Positions 1-8,074 of a stretch of DNA of 64,000 nucleotides are shown one piece after another. The DNA is from an uncultured Ilyobacter sp. (GTDB taxonomy: Bacteria; Fusobacteriota; Fusobacteriia; Fusobacteriales; Fusobacteriaceae), in NCBI RefSeq assembly GCF_963668515.1, contig NZ_OY764866.1:558001-622000 (forward strand). The letters run 5' to 3'. The number at the start of each line of letters is the position of its first letter. Within the stretch, counting starts at the first letter, position 1. Made by a program: the position numbers and the translations under genes. Under the pieces are notes generated by a model that did no database searches, was not told where the DNA came from, and saw nothing but the letters and a program-made list of their open reading frames with translations.

Positions 1-55
1 ACTGATCTCTTCTCTCTAAAAGGATCTTTCTCATCTCTGTTTTCTTTTTTTTCAT
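1..55 (-). CDS. 5' end of a gene running off the left edge
   Basis: Only the first 18 codons are present. An ATG at 55-53 on the minus strand is preceded by a GGAGGAAACT ribosome site, and the peptide begins MKKKKTEMRKILLERRDQ. A basic N-terminus with RKILLERRD resembles the start of 5-formyltetrahydrofolate cyclo-ligase proteins, but 18 residues cannot settle this. A TATAAT-like box lies upstream at 112-107 on the same strand. That this is a real gene start is fairly safe; the function is a guess. Confidence 0.45.
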   Translation of the reverse strand, partial: MKKKKTEMRKILLERRDQ

Positions 56-264
56 AGTTTCCTCCACCCATCTTTAGATTTCATAAAAAAGATTTTCTTA
101 TCACTTATTATAGCTTTTTTTTATAAAAAAACAAAACAAAACTTGTCAGACCAATTGCGTACCCCTATATTACTAATATTCCTCTCTCTGTTTCTGTTAA
201 TTTTCCACTACCTTATTTTCTACCATTATTAAAATTTATAAAAGAAATTAAACCTTTGGGATAA

Positions 265-715
265 TTAACTCAAGTTGCTACTTGAAAGAAATTCTGACAA
301 ATTACTGAATTTATAAGAATATTAGAATCAAAAGATTTTGTCACGAATGGACACTAATAAAAGATAGGGAAATTAACACGAATAAGGATAAAATCTTTTG
401 GCCACAGAGGACGCAGAGAAAAAGCAGGAGTTTCACAGAGTTAAAACCAAAACTATAAATACCTTCTTTTGCGAGAGGTTTTTATCTCTTTTCCCTTGCC
501 ATTGATAAAATCAGCGTTAAGAATAACCGCAGTGAAATCCTTAGAAAAAATCGACTGTTTGAGCGTAGCGAGTTTCGAGTTTTTCTTGGATTTTCAAGGT
601 TATTTAGCTGATTTTTCATAGGCTTGAACTTTTGGTTACTTTTCTTTCAAGAGAAAAGTAACGAATCCCGATAAATTCAATACTTTAATTTAATAAAGGT
701 AGCAACTTAGGTTAA
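265..715 (+). repeat. Dispersed TIR repeat, copy A
   Basis: First of two tandem copies of a repeat seen throughout the window. The left end reads TTAACTCAAGTTGCTAC; the right end, read in reverse complement, is TTAACCTAAGTTGCTAC, giving imperfect terminal inverted repeats of about 18 bp. Inside, in order, are a block containing GTCACGAATGGACACTAAT, a CACAGAGGACGCAGAGAAA block, a GCGAGAGGTTTTTATC block, a block with GAGCGTAGCGAG, and a hairpin with arms GTTACTTTTCT and AGAAAAGTAAC. No credible ORF is present. Confidence 0.85.
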
Positions 716-1323
716 TTAACTCAAGTTGCTACTTGAAAGAAATTCTGACAAACTACTGAATTTATCTGAATATCAGAATCAAAAGATTTTGTCACGAATG
801 GGCACTAATAAAAGATAGAGAAATTAACACGAATAATAAAAAAACCTTTTGCTCACAGAGGACGCAGAGAAAAAGAGGGAGTTTCACAGAGTAAAAATCA
901 AACTATAGATGCTTTCTTTTGCGAGAGGTTTTTTTATCCCTTTTCCCGTACTATCGATAAAATCAGAATTAAGAATAGTCAAAAATTAAGGAATAACTGT
1001 GCACATGTTTTTAATTTAGGCTTATATCATTTTTTGTCTTTTGAATTTTCAAGTCGCAGAGCTTATACAGGAAATAACCTGCACTCAGCCGTCCTACAGA
1101 ATAAGTTAAGGGAGTTCAAGGAGCGTCAGCGACTATGAAACACCTTATCCAGTGGATGAGCAGGGAACCGAGGACTGTAGCTCACAAAGGCGTTAAAAGA
1201 AATATCTACTCACTAGACGTTTGAAAATTCTTGACCTTTTGGTTACTTTTCTGTCAAGAGAAAAGTAACAGTGCTTGTAAATTCAATACTTTAATTTGAA
1301 ATAAAAGTAGCAACTTAGGTTAA
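716..1323 (+). repeat. Dispersed TIR repeat, copy B (long variant)
   Basis: It abuts copy A directly, so the right-end GTTAA of A is followed by the left-end TTAAC of B. The outer modules match copy A, but the inner part is replaced by a longer segment (about 985-1230) that contains CCTTATCCAGTGGATGAG and a short text on cell-sized direct words shared with copy G at 44752-45359. The conserved GTTACTTTTC hairpin and terminal repeat are retained. No coding capacity is seen. Confidence 0.85.
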
Positions 1324-1384
1324 TATATTAAAGGAGGGTGACCTAAGTAGAAAAACTACTTTTAGGTCACCCTCTTTTAATATA
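1324..1384. repeat. Long near-perfect hairpin at the end of copy B
   Basis: Arms of about 26 nt (ATATTAAAGGAGGGTGACCT on the left, its complement on the right) flank a 5-nt A-rich loop, with one mismatch and a 2-nt bulge. It starts immediately after the TIR repeat. It could be a strong bidirectional terminator or a separate small palindromic element; no gene on either side needs a terminator exactly here. Confidence 0.7.
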
Positions 1385-1482
1385 ATCAAAGTAAATGTCA
1401 AAAAAGCTCAAAATAAAGATCTTCCCTCTGCTGGTGTCCAAAGGAGACAATATATCGTAAAAATCAGTTATAAGTAAAATAT

Positions 1483-1525
1483 AAAAAAGCACCCCTTATG
1501 CCTCCTGTATAGAGGTATAGGGGTG
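1483..1525 (-). terminator. Rho-independent terminator after the small CxxC protein gene
   Basis: On the minus strand, CACCCCTATACCTC pairs with GAGGCATAAGGGGTG across a short loop, and a run of six T follows. It lies about 60 bp downstream of the stop of the gene at 1584-1742 and probably ends that transcript. Confidence 0.75.
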
Positions 1526-1583
1526 GTTAATGTTTAAATTTTCTATTTTGAGATTCATTAATATCTAGGGCATCATGAGACTT

Positions 1584-1742
1584 CTATGAAACCTTTTGTT
1601 GAGATCCATTTGTAAGCTTCTGTTCTGACAGTTTTTGTGACTCAAGTACTTCTTTAGATAGCTCCTTGGCCATTTTTTTAAACTTTACTATACAGGCTGA
1701 ACAGTTTGTGACCAATCCCTCTTCAATACATTTTTTGCACAT
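1584..1742 (-). CDS. Small protein with two CxxC motifs
   Basis: A 52-residue protein starting MCKKCIEEG. Two cysteine pairs, CKKC at residues 2-5 and CSAC at about 16-19, suggest a zinc knuckle or a redox/metal site; the rest is Lys/Glu/Ser-rich. The start is set by GGAGGTG six bases before the ATG at 1742, so an eight-residue longer reading is unlikely. It lies just downstream of glutamate dehydrogenase on the same strand, about 120 bp away, with its own terminator. I do not recognise the family and assign no function. Confidence 0.65.
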   Translation of the reverse strand: MCKKCIEEGLVTNCSACIVKFKKMAKELSKEVLESQKLSEQKLTNGSQQKVS

Positions 1743-1861
1743 TATCGACACCTCCAAATGGCTCATGCCATTTATCTTAAATTATAAAATTAATATCGGC
1801 CATAGACTCTTAGAATAAATTTTCTTTTTATAAAAACAGTTACCTTTATATATTGTTTCTA

Positions 1862-3205
1862 TTAATAGTCCCCTTGGGATATCATAGCGTTTGCAACTTT
1901 TTCAAAGCCTGCAATATTTGCACCGGCCACCAGATTGTATCCAAATCCATACTTTTCAGAAGCATTAGCTGCTGTATTGTGGATGTTGATCATGATGTCC
2001 ATTAGTTTTTTATCTACTTCGTCTTCATTCCAAGAAATCCTCATTGAGTTTTGACACATTTCAAGGGCTGATGTTGCAACTCCTCCAGCATTTGCAGCTT
2101 TAGCTGGTCCAACAATGACACTGTTTTCCTGAAGATATGCAATGGCCTCATTGGTAGTTGGCATATTAGATCCCTCTATGATAAATTTAACTCCATTTTT
2201 AACTATCTTTTTTGCGTCCTCTATACTGATCTCATTTTGAGTGGCACACGGGATAACGATATCAACTTCTACTCCCCATGGTTTCTCTTTTGGAAAAAAT
2301 TCCACTCCAAATTTATCTGCATAATCTTTCACTATATCTCTTCCTGAAGATCTCATCTCAAGTATATAGTCGATCTTTTCGTCAGTTATAATACCCTCAG
2401 GGTCGTATACATAGCCGTCAGGACCTGAGATCGTCACAACCTTCCCTCCGAGATCTCTTATTTTAAGACATGTTCCCCAGGTTACATTTCCAAATCCCGA
2501 TAGTGCAACAGTTTTCCCTTCAAAATTTTCTCCCTGATACTTTAGTATCTCATTTGCAAAATAAACTATCCCATATCCTGTAGCTTCAGGACGTACATGA
2601 GAGCCTCCATAAGGAATTCCCTTTCCTGTTATGGTTCCGTTTTCAAAAGATCCTCTTATTCTTCTGTACTGTCCATAAAGATAACCTATCTCTTTCCCCC
2701 CTACCCCTATATCTCCCGCAGGTATATCTATATCAGGCCCAATATGCCGATATAGTTCAGTCATGAAACTTTGGCAAAACCTCATAATTTCGGTATCTGA
2801 TTTCCCAAGAGGGCTAAAGTCAGATCCTCCCTTTCCTCCTCCAATTGGGAGTCCAGTAAGAGAATTTTTAAAGATTTGTTCGAAGCCCAAAAATTTAACT
2901 GTCCCTAGATTTAAGGAATCATGGAATCTTAGACCGCCCTTATAAGGCCCTATAACTCCACTGAACTGGACACGGTAACCACGGTTAACCTGCAGCTTCC
3001 CGTCATCGTCAGTCCACGGAACACGGAACATAATTTGTCTCTCAGGCTCAGTTATCCTTTCCAAGATATTCGCTTTTACCCATTCAGGATGTTTTTTCAA
3101 AACAGGATCCAATGTAAAAAATACTTCTTCCACAGCCTGGATAAATTCAGGCTCCCCACTGTTTCTAGTTCTAACACGTTCAATGACTTCTTTGGTATAA
3201 GACAT
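1862..3205 (-). CDS. gdhA: NADP-specific glutamate dehydrogenase
   Basis: It interconverts 2-oxoglutarate plus ammonia and glutamate in the cytoplasm. At 447 residues it has the length of the hexameric bacterial (GdhA) type. Family hallmarks visible are the substrate region PYKGGLRFH, the catalytic-lysine region LPIGGGKGGSDF, PAGDIGVG, and the nucleotide-binding ALSGFGNVTWG of the Rossmann domain, ending with ANAGGVATSALEM and ANIAGFEKVANAM. GAGGAG lies 8 nt before the ATG at 3205; a GTG two codons earlier is too close to that site. With glutamine synthetase at 21.3 kb it covers ammonium assimilation, or glutamate fermentation if run in reverse. Confidence 0.97.
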   Translation of the reverse strand: MSYTKEVIERVRTRNSGEPEFIQAVEEVFFTLDPVLKKHPEWVKANILERITEPERQIMFRVPWTDDDGKLQVNRGYRVQFSGVIGPYKGGLRFHDSLNLGTVKFLGFEQIFKNSLTGLPIGGGKGGSDFSPLGKSDTEIMRFCQSFMTELYRHIGPDIDIPAGDIGVGGKEIGYLYGQYRRIRGSFENGTITGKGIPYGGSHVRPEATGYGIVYFANEILKYQGENFEGKTVALSGFGNVTWGTCLKIRDLGGKVVTISGPDGYVYDPEGIITDEKIDYILEMRSSGRDIVKDYADKFGVEFFPKEKPWGVEVDIVIPCATQNEISIEDAKKIVKNGVKFIIEGSNMPTTNEAIAYLQENSVIVGPAKAANAGGVATSALEMCQNSMRISWNEDEVDKKLMDIMINIHNTAANASEKYGFGYNLVAGANIAGFEKVANAMISQGDY

Positions 3206-3280
3206 ACTCACATCTCCTCATATATTTAAAATTTAATTTTCTCTTTTATCTTATGACTTATTTTAAGGTTTTTTCATACC

Positions 3281-3330
3281 AATTACAATGTGTGACGACA
3301 TCAAATAATATGTGTCGCAGCACAAAAGAG
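3281..3330. repeat. Direct repeat unit 1 upstream of gdhA
   Basis: A 50-bp unit aligned without gaps to 3465-3514, with about 37 of 50 positions identical. Both begin AATTACAATGT, and both carry the 14-mer TGTGTyGCAGCACA, which has the palindromic form TGTGnnGCnnCACA. It lies 76 bp before the gdhA start codon, so an operator pair is possible. Confidence 0.5.
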
Positions 3331-3348
3331 TTTTCAGGAAGAAATAAA

Positions 3349-3375
3349 AAATACCAGAGATAATTCTCTGATATT
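3349..3375. terminator. Small hairpin between gdhA promoter region repeats
   Basis: AATACCAGAGA pairs with TCTCTGATATT around a short loop and is followed by TTTTATTATA. It has terminator form on the plus strand, but no plus-strand gene precedes it, so the role is unknown. Confidence 0.35.
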
Positions 3376-3464
3376 TTTATTATATGAATAGTCCTGCTTC
3401 CCATATACCTCGCAAATACTGGTTTAGGAATACAAATTTATTTATAGTAAAACTTTTTTTTGAA

Positions 3465-3514
3465 AATTACAATGTCTGCTAACACAAAAATGAATGTGTT
3501 GCAGCACAATAGAC
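3465..3514. repeat. Direct repeat unit 2 upstream of gdhA
   Basis: Second copy of the 50-bp unit, 184 bp from the first. The TGTGTTGCAGCACA core is the best conserved part. The remaining sequence from 3515 to about 4020 is AT-rich and I see no supported gene in it. Confidence 0.5.
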
Positions 3515-4026
3515 TCTGTGGCTTTATGCATAGTCGAAGCAATTGGAACATAGCATTTTATGATAAACTTATTTGTACCCCCCATACATTCATAATTTCT
3601 TTTAAATTATCTGTTTCTTCAACCTATAAACTCTTCTTTTGCACAAATACTTTCAGTTATTCTTTTAAAGTTTTTAATCTCTATGATACCAACTTTAGGC
3701 AGATAAAACCATATATAAAATTGGTTTGATTTAGATAAATAGTTCTTTCTATTTCAAGGATTATATTAAGAAAGGTCATTAATTTATTTAACTTAATATC
3801 TTCCCACTCTATTCCCAATCCATAGGCCATTTATTTGCCAATACAATTTGAATTTTAAATTAAATTATATTGACATATGTTATCCTGCACAATTTTTTTT
3901 GTTATCTAAGAAACTATAATTTAGGATTTGGAACAAAGTGCGGAAAAAATTCTCTAATAAGGAGGTTACTTTTATGTGGTTTTGTTTTGAAGAGTATAGA
4001 GAGCTTAAAAATTGAAATTACAAAAA

Positions 4027-4044
4027 GCATAGCTAGAACTATGC
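4027..4044. other. Subterminal hairpin downstream of the IS91-type transposase
   Basis: GCATAG and CTATGC pair around CTAGAA, 28 bp past the transposase stop codon. IS91-family elements lack inverted repeats and often carry a hairpin near the replication-origin end (oriIS). The exact element end cannot be fixed from one copy. Confidence 0.35.
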
Positions 4045-4071
4045 GAAAAAATAGTTATTCAGTTTCAAGTG

Positions 4072-5199
4072 TTACTTGTAGGAATAAACTCCATATTTCT
4101 TATGGCTAAACTCGAATAATTCCATACGAATATTATAGTTTGGACAAATAAGTTTAACCTTTCCATATTGAGCAAATAAACGTTCAGCCCAAGTAGGTAA
4201 TTTCCTTTTAAAAAGAAACTTCCTTTTGAAAAGAGAGATTGTATCCTTAAGAAAACTATTGATATTTCTAGCGTAAAATCCAAACCTACGGATAGCTTTG
4301 AAGTTTTTAGGATGAATATGTAAAACTAACCTAGTCATGAACTCAATGGTAGAAAGGGTAAGAGTAACTTTCTTTTGCGTCTCTGTATCCGTATACCAAA
4401 ATGTTACATTTTTACCATCATAATAAGTTATTCTGTATTCTGCAATAGCAGTACGCATAAGATATCTACCAATATATTCAATGGATTTTAGGTCTTTTTT
4501 AATAGGTTGACCTTTTAAAGCAACATAGAACTCTTTAGAATAGGCGTTAGAAATAGCTTTCATAGCTTTTTTAGAATTAGGATAAAGAGATTTGATGGTC
4601 TGAAGTACCAGAAATTTCCAAGAAGGGTTAAAAAATTTAGGTTCAAAATATTCAAGTTTTTTCCAGGTAAGGTCTTCTTTAAATCCACCAAGAGAAATAA
4701 TGACGTGAAAATGAGTATGAAAAGAAGAGTCTCTACCAAAAGAGTGGATAGTAATAACAAGACCATAGTATTTAATTTTATGTTTTTTAAACCACTCTTT
4801 AAAAAGCTGATTGATATGGTTAGAAAGTAGAGTTGGACCATAGCGCTTAGATAAAAAATATTTCCATAGAAAATCAGGAAAAGTAAAAAGTATATGTCGG
4901 TGTTTTTTATCGATCATATCTTGAGAAAGTTTAAGAGCCCATTTTTCAGCATAGAGTTTTCCACAAGATGAACAAAATTTAGACTTACATGAAACAGGAC
5001 GATAATCAAGTTCTCCACAAAGAGGGCATTTAAAAGTAGCTTTAGCATAAGAAAGATCACAGCAAAGTCTAGCGTTATCAATAGATTTTTTAATGAATTC
5101 AATATGATCTTTGTGAAAATGTTTAAAGAAATCGTGTTTTTCTTTGAAAAGTTTTTCAGTATTAGATTTGGTAAAAATATCATTAATTTTAATATCCAT
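4072..5199 (-). CDS. IS91-family (Y2, HUH) transposase
   Basis: A 375-residue rolling-circle transposase. The N-terminal zinc finger is seen as CPLCGELDYRPVSC followed by FCSSCGKLYAEKW. The HUH metal-binding motif appears as FHTHFHVIISLGG, and the paired catalytic tyrosines as YIGRY near residue 245, matching the Y2 arrangement of the IS91/IS1294 group. The reading frame is intact. A hairpin with a T run just upstream (5213-5234) would stop incoming transcription. It is flanked on the right by decayed IS256 and autotransporter sequence, so it landed in an already accessory region. Confidence 0.92.
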   Translation of the reverse strand: MDIKINDIFTKSNTEKLFKEKHDFFKHFHKDHIEFIKKSIDNARLCCDLSYAKATFKCPLCGELDYRPVSCKSKFCSSCGKLYAEKWALKLSQDMIDKKHRHILFTFPDFLWKYFLSKRYGPTLLSNHINQLFKEWFKKHKIKYYGLVITIHSFGRDSSFHTHFHVIISLGGFKEDLTWKKLEYFEPKFFNPSWKFLVLQTIKSLYPNSKKAMKAISNAYSKEFYVALKGQPIKKDLKSIEYIGRYLMRTAIAEYRITYYDGKNVTFWYTDTETQKKVTLTLSTIEFMTRLVLHIHPKNFKAIRRFGFYARNINSFLKDTISLFKRKFLFKRKLPTWAERLFAQYGKVKLICPNYNIRMELFEFSHKKYGVYSYK

Positions 5200-5212
5200 A
5201 GTTCATTATATC

Positions 5213-5234
5213 AAAAAACCCCCATGAATGGGGG
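5213..5234 (-). terminator. Hairpin and T run shielding the transposase
   Basis: On the minus strand, CCCCCAT pairs with ATGGGGG and is followed by six T, 14 bp before the transposase ATG. Such upstream terminators protect insertion elements from read-through. A second small palindrome (TAGGC-GTA-GCCTA) lies at 5248-5260. Confidence 0.6.
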
Positions 5235-5454
5235 AAGGGGGTTGAGCTAGGCGTAGCCTATTTCTTGTAGATTTATAATATTATAGAACACTTGTATCTT
5301 CACGAATATTTGACTGTATTAAAATGTAAAAATTGTTATTGAAACAAGGGTTTAAATTTCTATATAAGCAGCTATAAATTCAATGGGATAACCATCAATA
5401 ATCTCTCTGATCCATACAGTTTTAATGTCTCAGACAGTACAGTAAGCAGGAGAA

Positions 5455-6059
5455 CAGACGACACTTATATCGGCTATAGGAATCAATCTTGATGGGGTCA
5501 AAGAAATTTTGCGGAATATGGGAATGCCAAGTTCTGGCTGAATGAGATGAATGCGGAATAAAAAATATATTCATTGCATCCGTTGATGGATTACCCGGTT
5601 TCTAAGAGGCAATTAATACAATATCCCATGACACAAAAATTCAGAGATGTATTGTGCATCGGCTCAGAAATACATTAAGGTTTCTAAATTACAGGGAGAT
5701 TTGCTCAGGAACTCAAGGATGTTTACAGAGCACATGATGCTGAGGCTGTCTTTAATTCACTGGAAAGATTGAATAAGGAATACCATGAATATTCTCCAGC
5801 GTTAAAATCATGATATGCAACTGGAATGAATTGAATCATTTTTTTGACTCCCCACAGGAGATCGGGAAGATAATTTATACCACTAATATCATTGAGAGTA
5901 AAACAGTCAATTCAAAAAAGTTAGTCGCTTAAAGTCTATTTTTCCAACGGATAACTCTCTTCAAAAGCTTCTTTATCTTGCTTCTAAAAATATGTTAAAA
6001 AAGTGGACTAAAAAATCAGAGGTTGGGAAAAGATCCTCAGAATGTTGGTAGTAATTTAA
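5455..6059 (+). pseudogene. IS256-family (mutator type) transposase remnant
   Basis: Translation in shifting frames gives recognisable pieces of an IS256-type transposase in the right order: AIGINLDGVKEIL, AKFWLNEMN, IFIASVDGLPGF, DTKIQRCIVH, LKDVYRAHDAEAVFNSLE, EYHEYSPALKSW, then IIYTTNIIES and SIFPTDNSLQKLLYLAS. Several stops and frameshifts separate them, and the N-terminal third is missing. The likely right end of the element is at about 6099-6127, which resembles IS256-type termini (TTTACACGTAATTTGGGA). Confidence 0.85.
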
Positions 6060-6062
6060 AAA

Positions 6063-6082
6063 GGGGTTCCATGTGGAGCCCC
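6063..6082. terminator. Hairpin at the end of the IS256 remnant
   Basis: GGGGTTCCA pairs with TGGAGCCCC. On the minus strand a CCTTTTT run follows, so it could act as a terminator in that direction, or it may simply be part of the insertion element end. Confidence 0.4.
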
Positions 6083-6127
6083 AATAAATGGCTAGGAATA
6101 TAATTTACACGTAATTTGGGAAAGACC

Positions 6128-7374
6128 CGACTCTGGGATGGAGTGTCACAGATATAGATGAAAGCGGAACTCAAACTGTAGTTACTCTAAGTACAAAAGA
6201 TGTTTATGATGAACTAAGAGAGGAGATAACTGACAGCGTTGGGATAATAGATATTTTGAGGATACCCAGGACACCTGGGTATACACGAGGCTCTATCGAA
6301 TGTAGCTGTGGATGATGCAGAATGATGCAGAAACAGCTGTCAGTGAGCCGATCGGAGAGATGTATAGCAGTTTGACTGATGATCATATAAAAACAAATAA
6401 AATGTTTACCGAGAAAATCAATTCTATGATGAGCAGCCCTCTTACATTAAGTGGAAAAAGGCAGAGTAATTTTTCACTGTTACTTAAAAATTCCACGGCG
6501 GAGCTTTCATCAGATACCTTCACACAAAGTCCTAATTATTCATTTTTAGAGGGAGAGGAAAAATATATCCAGCATTTTGATATACTTGGTACTACCGGAA
6601 GTAATGATAAAACAGGGGATGGAATATGATACTCACGCTTCTGGATTCGTTGGGATTACCGAAAAGATAATAGGAGAGAATTCATCACTGGGAGTGTCTT
6701 ACGATTATTATGATGCAAGAAATGACTATGACGATGGTAGCGATTCTGAAGCAGAAAGTTTTTATCTTGGTATGACACATAAATTATACTTTGGGAAAGA
6801 CTATATTCTGGCGTCTTATCTGGGGGCGGAGTACTCTTGATGTAACCCGTGAGATAACAACACTGGGTCTGCAGGCAAACTCAGATTATGACAGTTATAG
6901 TGTGAGTATCGTGACTGACCTGAGTAAGAATATAAAATTAAGTGAAAGAGTGACTATGGTTCCATCAATCGGTGTGGGCTATTCAAGAATAGAGAGAGAA
7001 AGCTTCACAGAAAGCGGAAGTATAGGGCTGGCGGCTCTTGACGTAGAAAAGCAGGGTCTGGACTCAGTAACAAGCAAACTGGGACTTAGGTTTGATGTAG
7101 ACCTTACTGACAAAATCGTCTGGTGTGTTGGCGGATCGTGGGAACATGAATATGCCGACTTGAATAAAGACCAGGAAGCTTCTTTTGTAGGTGATGTTGA
7201 TTCAGAGATTTTTGAAATCGAGGGAGTCAATATTGATGAAAACACTTACACTATCTCAACAGGATTCAACTACAACGTAAATGAATCTATGACTTACAGA
7301 GTCATATACTCATAACACAGCAGGATGATCTTGGGGAAAATAACATAGATGTAGGTGTCAGCTGGAAATTCTAA
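6128..7374 (+). pseudogene. Autotransporter-type outer membrane protein remnant
   Basis: Pieces in different frames form the C-terminal part of a fusobacterial-style autotransporter: TLGWSVTDIDESG at 6130, NDAETAVSEPIGEMYSSL at about 6322, YDYYDARNDYDDGSDSEA, then a long beta-strand-rich stretch (6860-7315) with alternating aromatic and polar residues. After one more frameshift near 7312 it ends ENNIDVGVSWKF followed by TAA, and the terminal aromatic residue is typical of beta-barrel proteins. At least four frameshifts mean it is not functional. The passenger part was lost to the left, where the IS256 remnant begins. Confidence 0.82.
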
Positions 7375-7421
7375 TAAGATTTTTTCTGAACCATTTGTGA
7401 AACAGTTTAATAATTGTTACA

Positions 7422-7447
7422 GGGAGTTCCTCAGGGGACTCCCTTTT
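7422..7447 (+). terminator. Terminator after the autotransporter remnant
   Basis: GGGAGT and ACTCCC pair around a 10-nt loop, followed by TTTTATATT. It lies 48 bp after the ancestral stop codon. Confidence 0.7.
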
Positions 7448-7547
7448 ATATTATCCGATTTTAGGACTCTGCCTGACATGGAAATGACACAGAAGAAAGG
7501 CATTAATGTATCATCTAATTTTTGAGAGTATACAGGAAGATTTATTA

Positions 7548-7581
7548 TTGACCTTAGAGTGGCTCTAAGGACTATTATACT
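7548..7581 (+). promoter_or_regulatory. MerR-type promoter/operator
   Basis: A -35 box TTGACC (7548-7553) and a -10 box TATTAT (7573-7578) are separated by 19 bp, too long for normal sigma-70 use. The spacer contains the palindrome CCTTAGAG-TGG-CTCTAAGG. Long spacers with a centred dyad are the hallmark of MerR-family activators (SoxR, CueR, NmlR/AdhR type). The natural downstream target is the efflux operon at 8075, but repeat copy C now lies between. No merR gene is present nearby. Confidence 0.7.
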
Positions 7582-7590
7582 TTGTATAAA

Positions 7591-8044
7591 TAAACTAAGT
7601 TGCTATCTGTATCTAACTTTGGTTAAAGTATTGAATTTATCGGGATTAGTTACTTTTCTCTTGAAAGAAAAGTAACCAAAAGTTCAAGCCCGTGAAAAAT
7701 CAGCTAAATGCCCTCGGAAATCCAAGATAAATTCGAAACTCACTTCGTTCAGACAGTCGAATTTATCTAAGGATTCCACTTCGGTCATTCTTAACGCTGA
7801 TTTTGTCAATGGCGAGGGAAAAGGGATAAAAAACCTCTCGCAAAAGAAGTATTTATAGTTTTGCTTTTCACTCTGTGAAACTCCTGCTTTTTCTCTGCGT
7901 CCTCTGTGGCCAAAAGCTTTTCTTCTAATTCGTGTTAATTTCCCTATCTTTTATTGGTGTCCATTCGTGACAAAATCTTTTGATTCTGATATTCAAATAA
8001 ATTTAGTAATTTATTTAGAATTTTTAAGTAGCAACTTGAGTTAA
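7591..8044 (-). repeat. Dispersed TIR repeat, copy C
   Basis: Reverse-oriented copy of the short variant. The conserved GTTACTTTTCTCTTGAAAG hairpin lies near its left end, and GTAGCAACTTGAGTTAA marks the right end at 8044. It fills the space between the MerR-type promoter and tolC, so it would form most of the operon's leader. Confidence 0.85.
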
Positions 8045-8074
8045 ATACAGATACTTTATAAGGAGAAGATTAGG

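Noticed and set aside
265..1323. CRISPR array in the repeat-rich left part
   Set aside because: The repeats are long, only partly similar and not separated by unique spacers of constant size; no cas genes are present.
3460..3729. 89-codon plus-strand ORF upstream of gdhA
   Set aside because: No ribosome site, atypical composition, and it overlaps the duplicated 50-bp unit.
7560..7600. Second copy of the MerR palindrome as an ordinary terminator
   Set aside because: There is no T run after the dyad, and it lies between -35 and -10 boxes.
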